NCBI GenBank assembly: GCA_963281155.1
Contig: CAUJLY010000006.1
Location: 3,534,001-3,598,000, forward strand
Direction of reading: 5' to 3'
DNA from: Rhabditophanes sp. KR3021
Lineage: Eukaryota > Nematoda > Chromadorea > Rhabditida > Alloionematidae
DNA length: 64,000 bases
Positions 34,700-46,228 of this stretch are shown piece by piece. The position numbers were made by a program, and so were the translations under genes. Below the pieces are notes generated by a model. That model saw only the letters and a list, made by a program, of their open reading frames with translations. It did not search any database and was not told the origin of the DNA. Position 1 is the first letter of the stretch. Each line of letters opens with the position of its first letter.

Positions 34700-36081
34700 A
34701 TGACTTCTCCAGATGTTCAGGTAAACAATTTTTACAAATGTTAATAGAGTTATGGAATTTATTTTTAGCATATTGTTGTCGACGGCAAACATACCCAACT
34801 TTCCGTGTTTATTCAAGGAAATTTGGATGACAGAGACCACAAAACAGTTATTTTAACAGTTCATGACATCGGAACAAATCGTAAGTTATAAAGTAAAAAA
34901 GTATATTTTAAAATTTCTTTTTAGACAAAAACTTTCTCAAATTCGTTAACCATCCATCCATGGCAAGTGTCAAAGCAAACGCCATCTTTCTCAATGTTTG
35001 CGTACCAGGCCAAGAAGACAATGCCTTAGACTTTTCGGGCGAATTTCCCAGTCTTGACCAAATCGGGGAAGATTTACTTTTAGTACTCGATAAAGTTGAC
35101 GTCAAGTCTGTTGTTGCTTTAGGAGAAGGTGCCGGATCTAACATAATTTGTCGCTTTGCTGTTGCTTACCCTAATCGAATTGTCGGAATATGTCTACTTA
35201 ATTGTACTTCGACAACAGCTGGCTTAATCGAAAGTTGTAAAGATAAAGTTGCAAACCTCCAACTTGAATCGGGCATAATGACCCAAAGCGCTTGGGACTA
35301 CTTGGCCTTTCATAAGTTCGGTGTGGTAAGTTTAACCTAATTAAAATAAAATAAGATTCACTGAAAGATATAAATAATACGTCTTATTCATCTAATTAGA
35401 AAACATATTTGTAAATGATTAATTGTTGTGTGACTAAAGCCACTTTTGCAAAATATACAAAATAACAACATTCGAAAATATCTTTAAATAATGTGTTGAC
35501 AAGAAAAAAGTACATTCCGTTCATAAACACATTTTAATTTAAAAACATACTTTAGAATGACACAACCGAGAAGGCTGAATACATTGAAACAATCAAAAAC
35601 TCATTAAACTCAAAAAATTTGAGCAAATACTTGATTGCTTTTACCAAACGTACTGACATTTCTCAAATCATCGGATCAAAACTTGACAGGTAATTGATCA
35701 GGCATAATTGTCTTTTAATTATTATTTACAGAATCGAGGCTTTACTCGTCACCGGAGCGAAAACACCTCATATTGCAACTGTTTATACAACACACAAATC
35801 AATGAACAAGAGAAAAACAACTTTGCTAGTTGTTGACAATGTTTGTGATGTACTAACTGAGGCTGTAAGTATTTAAACTATAAGGAACTAATAAACATTT
35901 TTAGCCTGAGAATCTTGCACGCTCTTTTACATTGTTATGTAAGGGATGTGGTGTTTTGACACAAGTTCCAATTCCCGGGATGGAGAGACAAAGAACTCTT
36001 AGTTCCTCAATGGAAGAAGCCGATAGACCACGTCGATTCTCCATCAACCAACAATCAAATCCAACTCCTGTTGCCCAATAA
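34700..36081 (+). CDS. NDRG family protein (N-myc downstream-regulated)
   Basis: Exons 34700-34720, 34769-34880, 34925-35325, 35556-35689, 35732-35864 and 35905-36081 give 325 residues. NDRG signatures are clear: VHDIGTNHKNFLKFVNHPSM, LNVCVPGQED, FPSLDQIGEDL and VGICLLNC. It has an alpha/beta-hydrolase fold, but the nucleophile elbow reads GEGAGSN, with Gly where hydrolases have Ser, so like other NDRGs it is not an active hydrolase. NDRGs are cytosolic or membrane-associated stress- and differentiation-linked proteins. The tail carries basic/Ser sites (MERQRTLSSS, DRPRRFSINQ), likely targets of AGC kinases such as SGK, which phosphorylate NDRG1 in mammals. The C. elegans counterpart is ZK1073.1. 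All splice phases agree. The initial 21-bp exon is inferred from phase and from good sites. Confidence 0.92.
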
Positions 36082-36356
36082 CTGTTCTAATGCGTAACCC
36101 AATACATCTACATTGAAGATTTAAATTTTCCACCGACATATTTTACATTAAATCTCAATGATAATCAACCAAACATAATATTGGAACTAAACATTCTAAT
36201 TACCAATTTATGCTAAAAATATAAAAATTGTTCGAATGAAAGATTGAAAAGTTCTTGTTCAAGCAAATCAAAAAGAAATAATTTTTTAAATACCTATATA
36301 ACCAACTTATAAAAACAATATTGTATTAACAATATAATTTAAATTGATAACATAAC

Positions 36357-36372
36357 AATAAAACGTTTTATT
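36357..36372. terminator. palindromic bidirectional poly(A) signal
   Basis: AATAAAACGTTTTATT is a perfect 16-bp palindrome giving AATAAA on both strands. The plus copy (36357-36362) serves NDRG, whose stop is at 36081. The minus copy (36372-36367) serves the myosin, whose stop is at 36412, only 40 bp away. The two 3' ends must overlap. Confidence 0.75.
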
Positions 36373-36411
36373 TGCAAATATTTTATGTGTATTTTTATGA
36401 ATGTCAGAAGA

Positions 36412-39400
36412 TTAGTTAGCATTTGATTTGGAGAGGGAAACAAAAATATTGTGGTGAATTAGTTGAAGGATGTCTTCGCTTATTGGAGTTTTTGCACAAA
36501 TTGACTCATTTTTAATTTCAATTTGTAAGGTTGAGGGCGATGGAGTGAGTACGGATGCGTATAAGTCTTTTAATGGAATATCTATAATAATATTTCTATC
36601 TTTTTCGGTCAAGAATTTGATTCCATGGTGATTGACACTAAGAATACTCTTTTGTAGTGTGTCAATATTTTTCCCATTCCGTGTTACCATTTCGATATGA
36701 TAAAAAGTGGCAGCAAACAATGGCCATTTTTGAAGTATTACTAAAAATAAGCATTTAGCTTGTTGCGTGTTCGGTTTCTCCTCCCATTCTTTAATTTTAG
36801 CTTCGATTCTTTTGGTCCAGTGGGCTTTGGTTATTGCCGGATAATGGGTTAGAATTAAATTTGGTACTAGACAGGAAATGTATTCTGAGGTTACCTTAGT
36901 CGCATGTCCCAAAGTGTCAGAATAATGAATAAAAGCTGCCATTTGAGTGATGTTGTCAATTTGGTGAGCAGATATCATTTTCAGGGATTCATTTAATATG
37001 AACAGACCAGAAATGTAATCTGGTATAATCTAAACAAAAATATTACTTTATTACATAACTTATCAATTACCTGTGAAAACAAAGCATCAATTAACAAAGG
37101 ATTGTCAAAACGCAATGGTTGAATCCAAACATTTCTCTTTAACACTAGCATCACTTTCTTATTTTCTAGAGTTAGCTTTGTTGTTTCATCTAGTATGTAA
37201 GCATCATTTGCAATTATGTGCATTTCATTATCATGTTCAATAATGTAGCTTAAGCTGAATTCTTGTTGTTCAGCAATAGAAACAACATTCATCTCTTTGC
37301 ATAGTTGTTCAATAACTTCTTCAGCTACGGTCACAGAAGTGGTATTAATAAATTTCTTTTGTCCTCCGGGAAGTAAATATACTTGCCTTTTGACACTTTT
37401 ACCATTCTTAAAATAAATAAAAAATGACATAATTCCCTGACAATTAAACTCACAGTTATAGCTTCAACTTCACTTCCAGTTAATAGCATTTTTCTTCCTC
37501 CATATTTAAATGTTTGTTTTAAATTATTCAAACATGTACGTGCAGTTTGGTAACAAGAACGATGCTCATCAAAACTAGCACTTTGTAAATAATTAATCAA
37601 GTATGGTTTGAAGGCATCAGAACAAGCAAAGTACGAAGTCAAGATAGAAAAAAGCCTCCAACCTTTGGTTAATCCTGTATCACTCTTACTACGATTATTG
37701 GTTGTTTGTTTGATGATCTGGCAATAAATTTCATCATGAATTTGTGGTTGTTGAAGACATAAAGTCAACAACTCATACACACAATCTGTAACAGTTTGAT
37801 TTCGTTTTAAACTTTCATCGCCCATATATTTCATTATGCAAACAAAGGAATCAATTGCACCTTTGTTCATCACATTGTCTTGATCTTTAAGTAACATATG
37901 CCCAATTGGCTTTGAAGAAAATTTAATTAAATCCGAAACATCCTTCCATGTCCATTCCTTCTCTTTCTTTCTAAAGGTAAACAATGCTTCGGAACCTGTT
38001 TTTGGCCTATGAAAGTTTTTTAATGCAAATTCTGCAATTGTATATTGAGACAAGTCCATGTCATAAATTGGGTTGTAATCAACATATTTCTATAAACGTT
38101 TTATTTAAAAAAGAAGTCGTTGAATTTTATTACTTTTAATTATTTTCAATAAATTTTTTATATGATTAGCGCTACATATACTAATGTAAAAAAGATGGCT
38201 GGTATTTTTTGTTGTGAGCATATATGGATGATAAAGTTTATAATAAAATTTGGTTAAAACTGTACTTATTCTTAATGATGGAATAAATGAAAAGTTTTTC
38301 GAAGTAAAGTTAGTTAGGATGACGAGGATAATGAGGATCGTTAAAATTCCCTTGAAAACTGTTCCCATCTGCTGGTTTTTGATACATTCTTTGGGGTGGT
38401 TGGCATGGCTCAACACTCCAAAGGGGCCATTTAAAATTGAAGCAACAACAATTGACTTTATAATGCTTTTGTTGGTAAATTGGTCTTCCACTTTGGTCGT
38501 ATCCGATTATTTCTTGAACATTTCCTGAACTTGCTCCATAACGCTGTTTGGAAGACGATGAGGCGAATGCTCTCGAGTAACCTCCACCTCCACCAGATTT
38601 GGATGCTTTGGTGTAGCTTTGTGTTTGGTTGGCAACGGTTTGAGGCATCACAGGCACAACAGGAATATTACCAGATTGTTGCTTTCCTGATTTGGAATAA
38701 GAAGATTCCATGTAATTTCCACCACCATACTTCCCACTGCTACTATACTGTTGATTAGCATTTCCTGAATTTGCAAATTGCTGACTATTATGAATTGCAT
38801 TAGAGGAATAATGCATATCTTCATTATTATCACGGTATGGCGTTTTGTATGGTGAATGCCCATAAGTTGGGTAATCGACGGGTGGATAAAAAGTACTAGA
38901 ATATTCTGTCTGCGTTCTTCTGACAGGAGGCAAGGCAGACATACTTCTTGACATTTTAACTTGTCTGTCGTATGATTCTTGAACATTAGGATTACGATTA
39001 TTCGGATAATTGTAATTTCCTCGGTGCTGATCGTCTCTAGCTTCGTATAAAGATTGGTCGTCTTTGCGTGGAGATTTACTACTGTCTCCTTGATATCTAT
39101 GGAATTCATAGGCATCATTGTATTGTTGCTGCCTATTGTCGCCGCCAAATTGCTTTGGGTTTCGTGGTAAAGTTAGATTGGGGTTGTTTTGTCGATCGTT
39201 TGTAAAATATGTGGAGTCGTGTTGGTTGGAGTGAAGGAAAGCATCGCCACCTCGAGTATTAAATACATCCTCCCGATTGTCGTATGATTTTGAACGATAT
39301 CTGAGAGGAGCATTTGGTTGTTCTCTACCGGAATGGTAGTCATAGTCATGGCTTGAAAATGCTGGCCCAGTTTCGGGTTGCTTAGGAAGTCTATTATCGT

Positions 39401-42400
39401 AATCGGAGGGTTTATTCGTTAATTGAACATTGTGATGAATAATGTGGGAACCCATTTGTAGATGTTGAAATTAAGCTAATAGATACTAAATATCAAATCT
39501 AAGATGTCAATTTAGAAGACGAATAGTTGTATTCAAATCACTAAAGAATAATATTATCAATTTATGGAAACAACTATTAACCACAATAAGAAAAAGGTGC
39601 GTCAATTAGTGTAAGTTAAAAATATGTTAAACGCGAAGTAAACAATATCACTATCAATAATTGGGGTTTCATTTCAAGATAATTATTAATTTACAACGGA
39701 ATCACCTTGAAATAAGTGTAGAGTTGTTTAACCTGGAAACTAATTGGTTGGTGAAAAATGTTAAGATAGAGGTCTTGCTTTATATATGGGTTTGATTTGA
39801 CAACAATTTTTTTATACAAAGTATGAATTTATCAATGTCTTATGTCAGGTTAAACAAAATAACGCATCTTGTTAAACGCAGGCGTGTCTTGTATGTTAAC
39901 CCTGCCATCATAGTTATTATCATCACCGCAGTCAACGACAAATTTATATATCAAATACAAGCTACGTAACAGGTTTGGGACTTTTCATCCTACAAATACG
40001 TATTTGTATCTGTGATCATTATTTAAATACAATTTGTTTTACCTTAAAAGCCTTTATGTACGTTTACGCAAAACATCATGCCTAACCTACAAACAAAGAG
40101 TGGAAAAGTAGAAAATTGAGAAGATACGAAAAAAGCCACGGTAACACCGAAAACGACCCAACTCATTATTTCCTCTTCACAACAGCACACCCACCTCGAT
40201 CACTGAATGATTGCGCTTTAATTTATGTAGATGCATATAAAATTATCATTATTTTTGTCATCACAAAACCACAACACCATCATCAACTACAAATTATTGC
40301 AAAAAAGTAAATGAGAAAGTGTGTTTGTGAATTAAAAGCTATTATACGTAGTGTATATAAAAATAGTTCAATTGTACGAAAAGACAAAACATTTAGATAG
40401 TTTTAGATAGTTCTAGATAGTTTACATTTGTCATGTATACGATCGAGATCATGTATCTTAATTTGTTTAATTTTTTAGCATCAAAATAACATACCTGATT
40501 TGATTCATATATCGAGGAAAGGTTATCAACATCATCCGAAAAACTGACATACTCCATGGAGAACCAACCATAGATACCGTTGCATTTTCCATAACACCAG
40601 TTATCACCAGGCAAAGGTGGTGAAGCATAATGATTTGCTATTAATTGAATTTTGTCAGTTTTAGCAAAATTTAATAATTCTCCTTGATTTGTGGAATAGT
40701 CGGTCATAGCATAAACGTACACTTTGGATCTGTTGTTAGGGTAAATGTACTTGTTTAGCAAAATATGAATTTTATCTCCGTCTTGAGAATAAAAAAAGTG
40801 TATTTGATTGTTCAATAGAGCAATTTGAATGCCACCTTTGGCATCAACATTAACTTCATATATCTGATCAAAAGTGAAATGATCTAGAATTTCGATAGGA
40901 TCAGTGTTTGCTTTTTCAGTATTTTCATAACATATGAAAACTCCATTCTCTGAAATAATCACCAAATAAGGCAGCATTTCATTTACTTTGTAAACTGTAT
41001 ACATTCTCGAAAAATAAAATGGCCACATTCTTGCATTATCAACAACTGTCATCTTAACATCAAATGGAACTTTCCTGGGATCATCAATATCATTAATCCC
41101 CAATTTGTTCTGTCTTAATATTTTGTTTGCTGATTCTCTTTCTGTTTTGGAGATGACATAGGGGTTGTTTTGCTTGCAGTCACCTATTATTTGTAAATAT
41201 ACCAAATCCAACTCTATTTCTTCCAACACTTCTCCGGGATAAAATAACTCTTTGCGCAAAAGTATTTGGGATGTCTGGGGATAAGTTGTTATTCCGTGAC
41301 TGGAAGATCTTTTCAACTTAGGTGGTAATAATTTTTCAAGTGGATTGTATAATGACACAGTTGATAAATTTGAAGTGCTATTTTTAACATTACTCATAAT
41401 ATTATTATTAGTCATAAGATTTCCATGTTTTGGAATTGTTGGAGCGTTCAGCGAATTATATGATTTATTATTATAAACAACATTTGGTTGAATAATTCTC
41501 CTAAAGACTGATGGAGTAAAACAAACGGAAGGTGCTAAATCATAAACAATCGCTCCATGCTTTTCGCTTTCTTTTAAACTTTTAGCTAATTTCGAAGTTG
41601 AATGGCTATTTTGAGTTCCATATGGTGAAGATAAAACTTCGTCAAAGACTTCATTCAAAAACTTTTCAACATCTTCTTCGTCAATGGGATCAACCTGTCT
41701 TGACATAGCGGAACTATTTGTTCCAGAAGAACTGGGATTATAATTTTGGTTGCCAGAATTATTCCCATTTTGATCATATTTGTTGTCATACTGTGGAGGA
41801 GAGGATCTTCTTAGGGTGCTTGGACTATTATTATAACTTTCATCCTTGAAATCATTAGTGTCCATCACATAGACACGTCTCAATGACTTTGGAGACATAA
41901 CTTGATCCATTCCACTTATTTTAGTAGAGGGATTATTTTTTTGAGTAAGTGTACCATAAATTTCCTCACCTTGATTATCAATAACTTTTGGTGCTTTTAT
42001 TCTTTCCAATTCAGTTAAATAAAAGAAGTAAGAATCTTTTTGTTCTCTGATCAAATCTTTTTCATGTAACTCTATTACATCAAAGATAAAATCATCCTCG
42101 GACAATTTGATTGTTAGGTCGTCGCTTGTGACATTTACTGACCATCCTTCAACATCAGCAATATCCAAATGGTCCAAGACAGTTTTCGCAATTTCGCCTG
42201 CAGTAGTCCAACTATCACTCTCAATATAAACATTCTTTTTGTCCTGTGTCAAAGTATTGAGAACTGAAGATATCTTTTTAGATAAGCTTATAATCTCCAA
42301 GTCAGTTAGAGATTCTTTCCTACAAGGATTAGGAATGTTATTTTGAAGTCTTCTAAATAAGGCATTCAACAGTTGAGTTTGAAATGACTTTCCTTGTTTA

Positions 42401-45127
42401 TGAATATGACTCATCAAAACTTGTAAAACCCGAAGTGATGGGGCAAATGAATTAACACAGAATAATACCAACAACCATGCTTTATCAGTTGCTTTTTTAT
42501 CCTTATTATTGTACGTTTGGTTACATAATTGAATAAATATTTCGTCACGGATAGGGATGCTATTGATTCCGGCTTGTAAAATGAATCGAATGGATTGTTC
42601 ATTATCTTCGTTAGAGAACATGAAGCTTAAAATTTCTTTAAATACAAATAATGCAGCCTCATGATCTTCTTCATTATCCATTGGCAAGAAGGATGTCATA
42701 ATTGGATCACGTCGAGAACCTAAGCTAATATACTTGATTCTTTCACTTGCAAATTCTTCTAATGAGACTTCTTGAACATCATGTTGCGTAAGTACTTTTT
42801 TCAATGGCATAAAGTCTTCGACATATGCAATTTGTCTGGTTTTATTAGAATTGTCAGTTAAGGGATTGTTGTTTTCATCAATTGGCATCATAGTCTTGAA
42901 CCCTTGTTCAATAAGCCATCTACGTCGTGCCTCCAAGTCATTCTTTCTCTTTTCTTTCAATGCTTCAACAAAATTGATAGCAATTTTTCTTCTTACAAGA
43001 GATTGGATTTTAATTGCGGCGTTCTTTACCCTAATAAACTCTCTTCTAAACTTATAACCACGATAATATCGCTGAATATCATTAACAGCCTTCAATGTTC
43101 TCATAAATTTAACAAATTCCAATCTTCTCATAACACTCTCATTAAGAAAGACATAACCATTTTCAATCAAATATTCATTCTCATAGTGGATTCCTTGAGC
43201 TACTAAGACAGCTTTACATATTTGACCTTCATTTTTATTTGCAATTGAATTTATCGGCAAAATACACTTAAAATGTTTAATGAAATTATCAATCTTCTTC
43301 TTGTGATTATAACCTTTGTAACCAATTTCCATCAATTCACATAAACCTTGTGATTTTAATTGCTTAATGATTAAGTTATTATCTAAGAATTTCGGTTCTT
43401 TCTTTGCGTTAATCTTTAAACAACATACAAACAACATATCAGTAGCTAAAAGTGTGCTGATTGTTTCATTTAACGAGTTCAAAATTTCACTTGCTACAAA
43501 CGAAAATTTCTTTCCATTGCTATTTGTTTCTTTTTTTAGACATGTAAAAATTGAAGCAATCGACTGGAATGTGATGGAAAGCAATTAATTTAAAATACAC
43601 GATAAGAAAATCATTTTAGCTGCAAATCAAGCAAATAATTAAATAATAACTTACCGGATTTTCGGTTGTTGTCAAAGTTTCATTAACCACAGAAAATAAA
43701 TTCTTCTTATTTTGTGCAATAAAATCATTGATGTCATAATATTGGACTCCAAAGTAATGTTTCAAACCAAATTCCTTTTGATTTTTAGAGCGTGAATTCA
43801 TGTATGTATTTTTAGCTATGAAATTGATATCACACTTTTCTAAGAAATGATGAGCCGATGATTTAGGGAAAAGGCATTCATTGTTTAGGATTGATAGAAT
43901 GCTTAACTGCTGCTCAGATACTATGTCAAGACAACTTAGATTGTAATTGGCTGTATCGAATGATTCACAGCTGGTAGTTGATGTTAAATGAGTCTTGTTA
44001 TTGAAAAAAACACTCATCAAAGTTTCATTTACGATATTTATGCAAAAATCGTCATAAGTATTGTAACTTTTCGAAATATATCCTTTTGTGTCGAACATAT
44101 AAATTGAATTAGTGTTGTTGTCTTCAGTATGATCACTCACTCTAAATAAAATCCAATCCAACAAACTCGTGTATAAAGTGTCAATAAATGAATCCCTGAG
44201 TAGCAAAGCTTTTTCAATATTATTTGATGTGTTTTCAGGCGTGAAAGCTAGCATTAAATCATCAAATTCAATATTCAACAATTGTGATACATAGAACAAT
44301 TCATTTGTTGTTGTTACTTTGACATATTTTGCCTTCGTATTATTGTCAACTCTAAAGGAAATATTTCCCAACAAGATGCAAGAAGAAATAACTTTGAAAA
44401 TACTTGTGATATGTTCATTTGTAAATTTCAACAATTTCAATGCTTCGATTAATTCCAAATAATTAGAACGATGCTGAAAAGCATCACTTGCTGAGACAGA
44501 AAAATTGTTGAGTAAAAAATAATTGTAGTTATCCTTCAAATAATTCTTTTCCTTATCTTCACTATCCATTCCATAAACAACTGTATAGAAGATATTGAAA
44601 TTTTTGACTCCTTCATTCAAACAAATTAGGCGATTATAATTTGTAGAAAAAATACGTTTAATTTCTAAACCTTTGATTGCGGAAACATCCGTTTTTACTT
44701 TATATAACAACGAAATGTCTGATTCGTCTCCAGCAGCAAAGAAATTTTCCATTAAAGTTTGAATACTAGCAATTTGTATGAAATTAAGACTAGTATTGAG
44801 AGTGGTGTTGGCAAAGTAATGCAAAATTTGGTAAAGATTGTAAGTTTTGCCAGAATTTGAACTCCCTGTTAAAAATATTGTTACGTCTTTTTTGGAAAAC
44901 CGGCTTCTTAATAAAGCACTTCTAGCAAGTTCGTAGATGTGGGGAGTTAAAGGTTTGGATGAATAAGATTTATCATACTTCTCCATAGATAGAGAATTAA
45001 AGATTGGTAAGTTTTCAAAAGTATTCAAGAATAGAAGATATTTGTTCTGGTTTGTGTATCCTTCATTGTTGGTGAATAAGTCTTTTAAGACTTGTAAAAT
45101 TCCAGTCTGCAGATCGCCTTTATGCAT
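36412..45127 (-). CDS. hum-4: MyTH4-FERM myosin (class XV/XII, HUM-4-like) with degenerate motor
   Basis: Exons 45127-43655, 43563-40495, 38089-37454, 37406-37071 and 37029-36412, all junctions phase 0; 2043 residues. Order: motor (1-~640), IQ-like helix (IQRYYRGYKFRREF, IKIQSLVRRK), MyTH4 (~760-915), ubiquitin-like FERM lobe, disordered Ser/Asn-rich linker, SH3 (~1435-1500), second MyTH4 (~1520-1690) and FERM (~1727-2040). This is the myosin XV layout, shared by nematode class XII HUM-4. The motor is badly eroded: the P-loop is GSSNSGKT (88-95) instead of GESGAGKT, no NxxSSRFG switch I is visible, and switch II is DTKGYI (D346) instead of DIxGFE. A tail-based scaffold role is therefore more likely than motility. 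Intron 3 (2.4 kb) contains another gene. AAG lies 2 bp before the start ATG, a possible trans-splice site. Confidence 0.85.
38310..39455 (-). CDS. nested single-exon gene, Tyr/Ser/Gln/Asn-rich disordered protein
   Basis: Not recognised. A 381-residue frame lies wholly inside intron 3 of the myosin, on the same strand. The protein is low in hydrophobic residues and rich in Tyr, Ser, Asn, Gln, Gly and Arg (for example RQQQYNDAYEFHRYQGDSS; SKSGGGGGYSRAFASSSSKQ), hence probably disordered. The C-terminal part is different and looks conserved in style: YDQSGRPIYQQKHYKVNCCC followed by FNFKWPLW, one more Cys and a Pro-rich end. Codon usage is clearly coding, unlike the rest of the intron. No signal peptide or TM. 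Splicing it into the myosin is not required, because the flanking myosin exons join in phase without it. It could be a cuticle, RNA-granule or scaffold protein; I cannot say which. Confidence 0.7.
   Translation of the reverse strand: MGSHIIHHNVQLTNKPSDYDNRLPKQPETGPAFSSHDYDYHSGREQPNAPLRYRSKSYDNREDVFNTRGGDAFLHSNQHDSTYFTNDRQNNPNLTLPRNPKQFGGDNRQQQYNDAYEFHRYQGDSSKSPRKDDQSLYEARDDQHRGNYNYPNNRNPNVQESYDRQVKMSRSMSALPPVRRTQTEYSSTFYPPVDYPTYGHSPYKTPYRDNNEDMHYSSNAIHNSQQFANSGNANQQYSSSGKYGGGNYMESSYSKSGKQQSGNIPVVPVMPQTVANQTQSYTKASKSGGGGGYSRAFASSSSKQRYGASSGNVQEIIGYDQSGRPIYQQKHYKVNCCCFNFKWPLWSVEPCQPPQRMYQKPADGNSFQGNFNDPHYPRHPN
39456..40494 (-). other. 5' part of myosin intron 3, promoter side of the nested gene
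   Basis: Non-coding. It must hold the promoter of the nested gene, because transcription comes from the right. A 64-codon plus-strand frame (40116-40310) was not accepted. Confidence 0.4.
40394..40423. repeat. 10-bp tandem repeat, 3 copies
   Basis: Unit TAGATAGTTT/C, three head-to-tail copies, about 70 bp into myosin intron 3 from its donor. Confidence 0.75.
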
Positions 45128-46228
45128 TTCTTAAAAGAAAAAAGATTACTACTACATTTGCAAAAAAAGTAAACGAATGATCAATCAAAAAAGAAGATGC
45201 GTTATTGTCGGGGGAAAAAGTTATGACTTGGTATTAAAAAAATGTGGAAAAGAAGTTGTACAAATGTTAGTTCATGATAAAATATTACATTATGAATTGT
45301 TGGTGGGCATATATGATAGTTAATAATTAACATAAATACGTTTGATATTTCAAATTATATCAGTGTAAACCATATGCGTAGGCTCAAGTTCACGGTCACT
45401 ATAATGTTGTTGTTCGTAATGAGTTTTGGCAATAACATAGTTAACTGTCAAATAGTTGTTATAAAAGTATAAGAAATATATACAATAAAATAGTCGCATT
45501 CAACTTTAAATGAAGAATAATACAAACCAAAGTGTTTATGCCAATTTCTTTAAATATTAGGAACACGTTTCCACGAATTTTGGTAGTAAGAAAAGTAATA
45601 TAGACGATTTGGATGTTTATTTAATTGAAGTAATTGTAAAAATTTAAATGAAAAGTGCTATTAGACGGACACTAAAAAACTTTTCCTTTTCATTAATCAC
45701 AGTGGTTAGGTATTTAACGCAAATTATACTGTGCAATATATCCTTAGGATATGCAAAAAAGAATAATGATTTGTTGACCATAATATCGGTCACTTATATG
45801 TTTGCCACAGTTATTCAAGTAAAATTATAATCGTAATTATTTGATAATTCTTTGTTTATTGCACCAACCTTTGCAGGCAAATTTGAAGAATGTAGTTAAT
45901 AAGGAATAAATCACCAGTGTTTTGATTGTTGATGGTATCAATAAAATGGGGCAAAAACAATTTAATTTTGTGTGCAAGTAATAGACAGGATAATTTAATT
46001 GTATCATGTTTATTTTCAAATTAAGTAATAATAAAACCCAAGTATTAAACATTTTGTTCTACAAAAATTAAACTGAATTTTGGGAGCAGTTATGGTAATT
46101 GATTGCCAGACCCGAATGAGACCCTTCTTTTACCACAAAATTTTAAGAACAAAAGAATAAATAATTAAGGAAAATATAATATGCAGTAAGTAATATGTTT
46201 CGGTTTGGGATTTAATTATTAAGGGAAT
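45128..46228. other. intergenic, myosin promoter and transporter 3' UTR
   Basis: No gene supported. Short frames at 45648 (+) and 45837 (-) have no family features. The right part is expected to be transporter 3' UTR. Confidence 0.4.
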
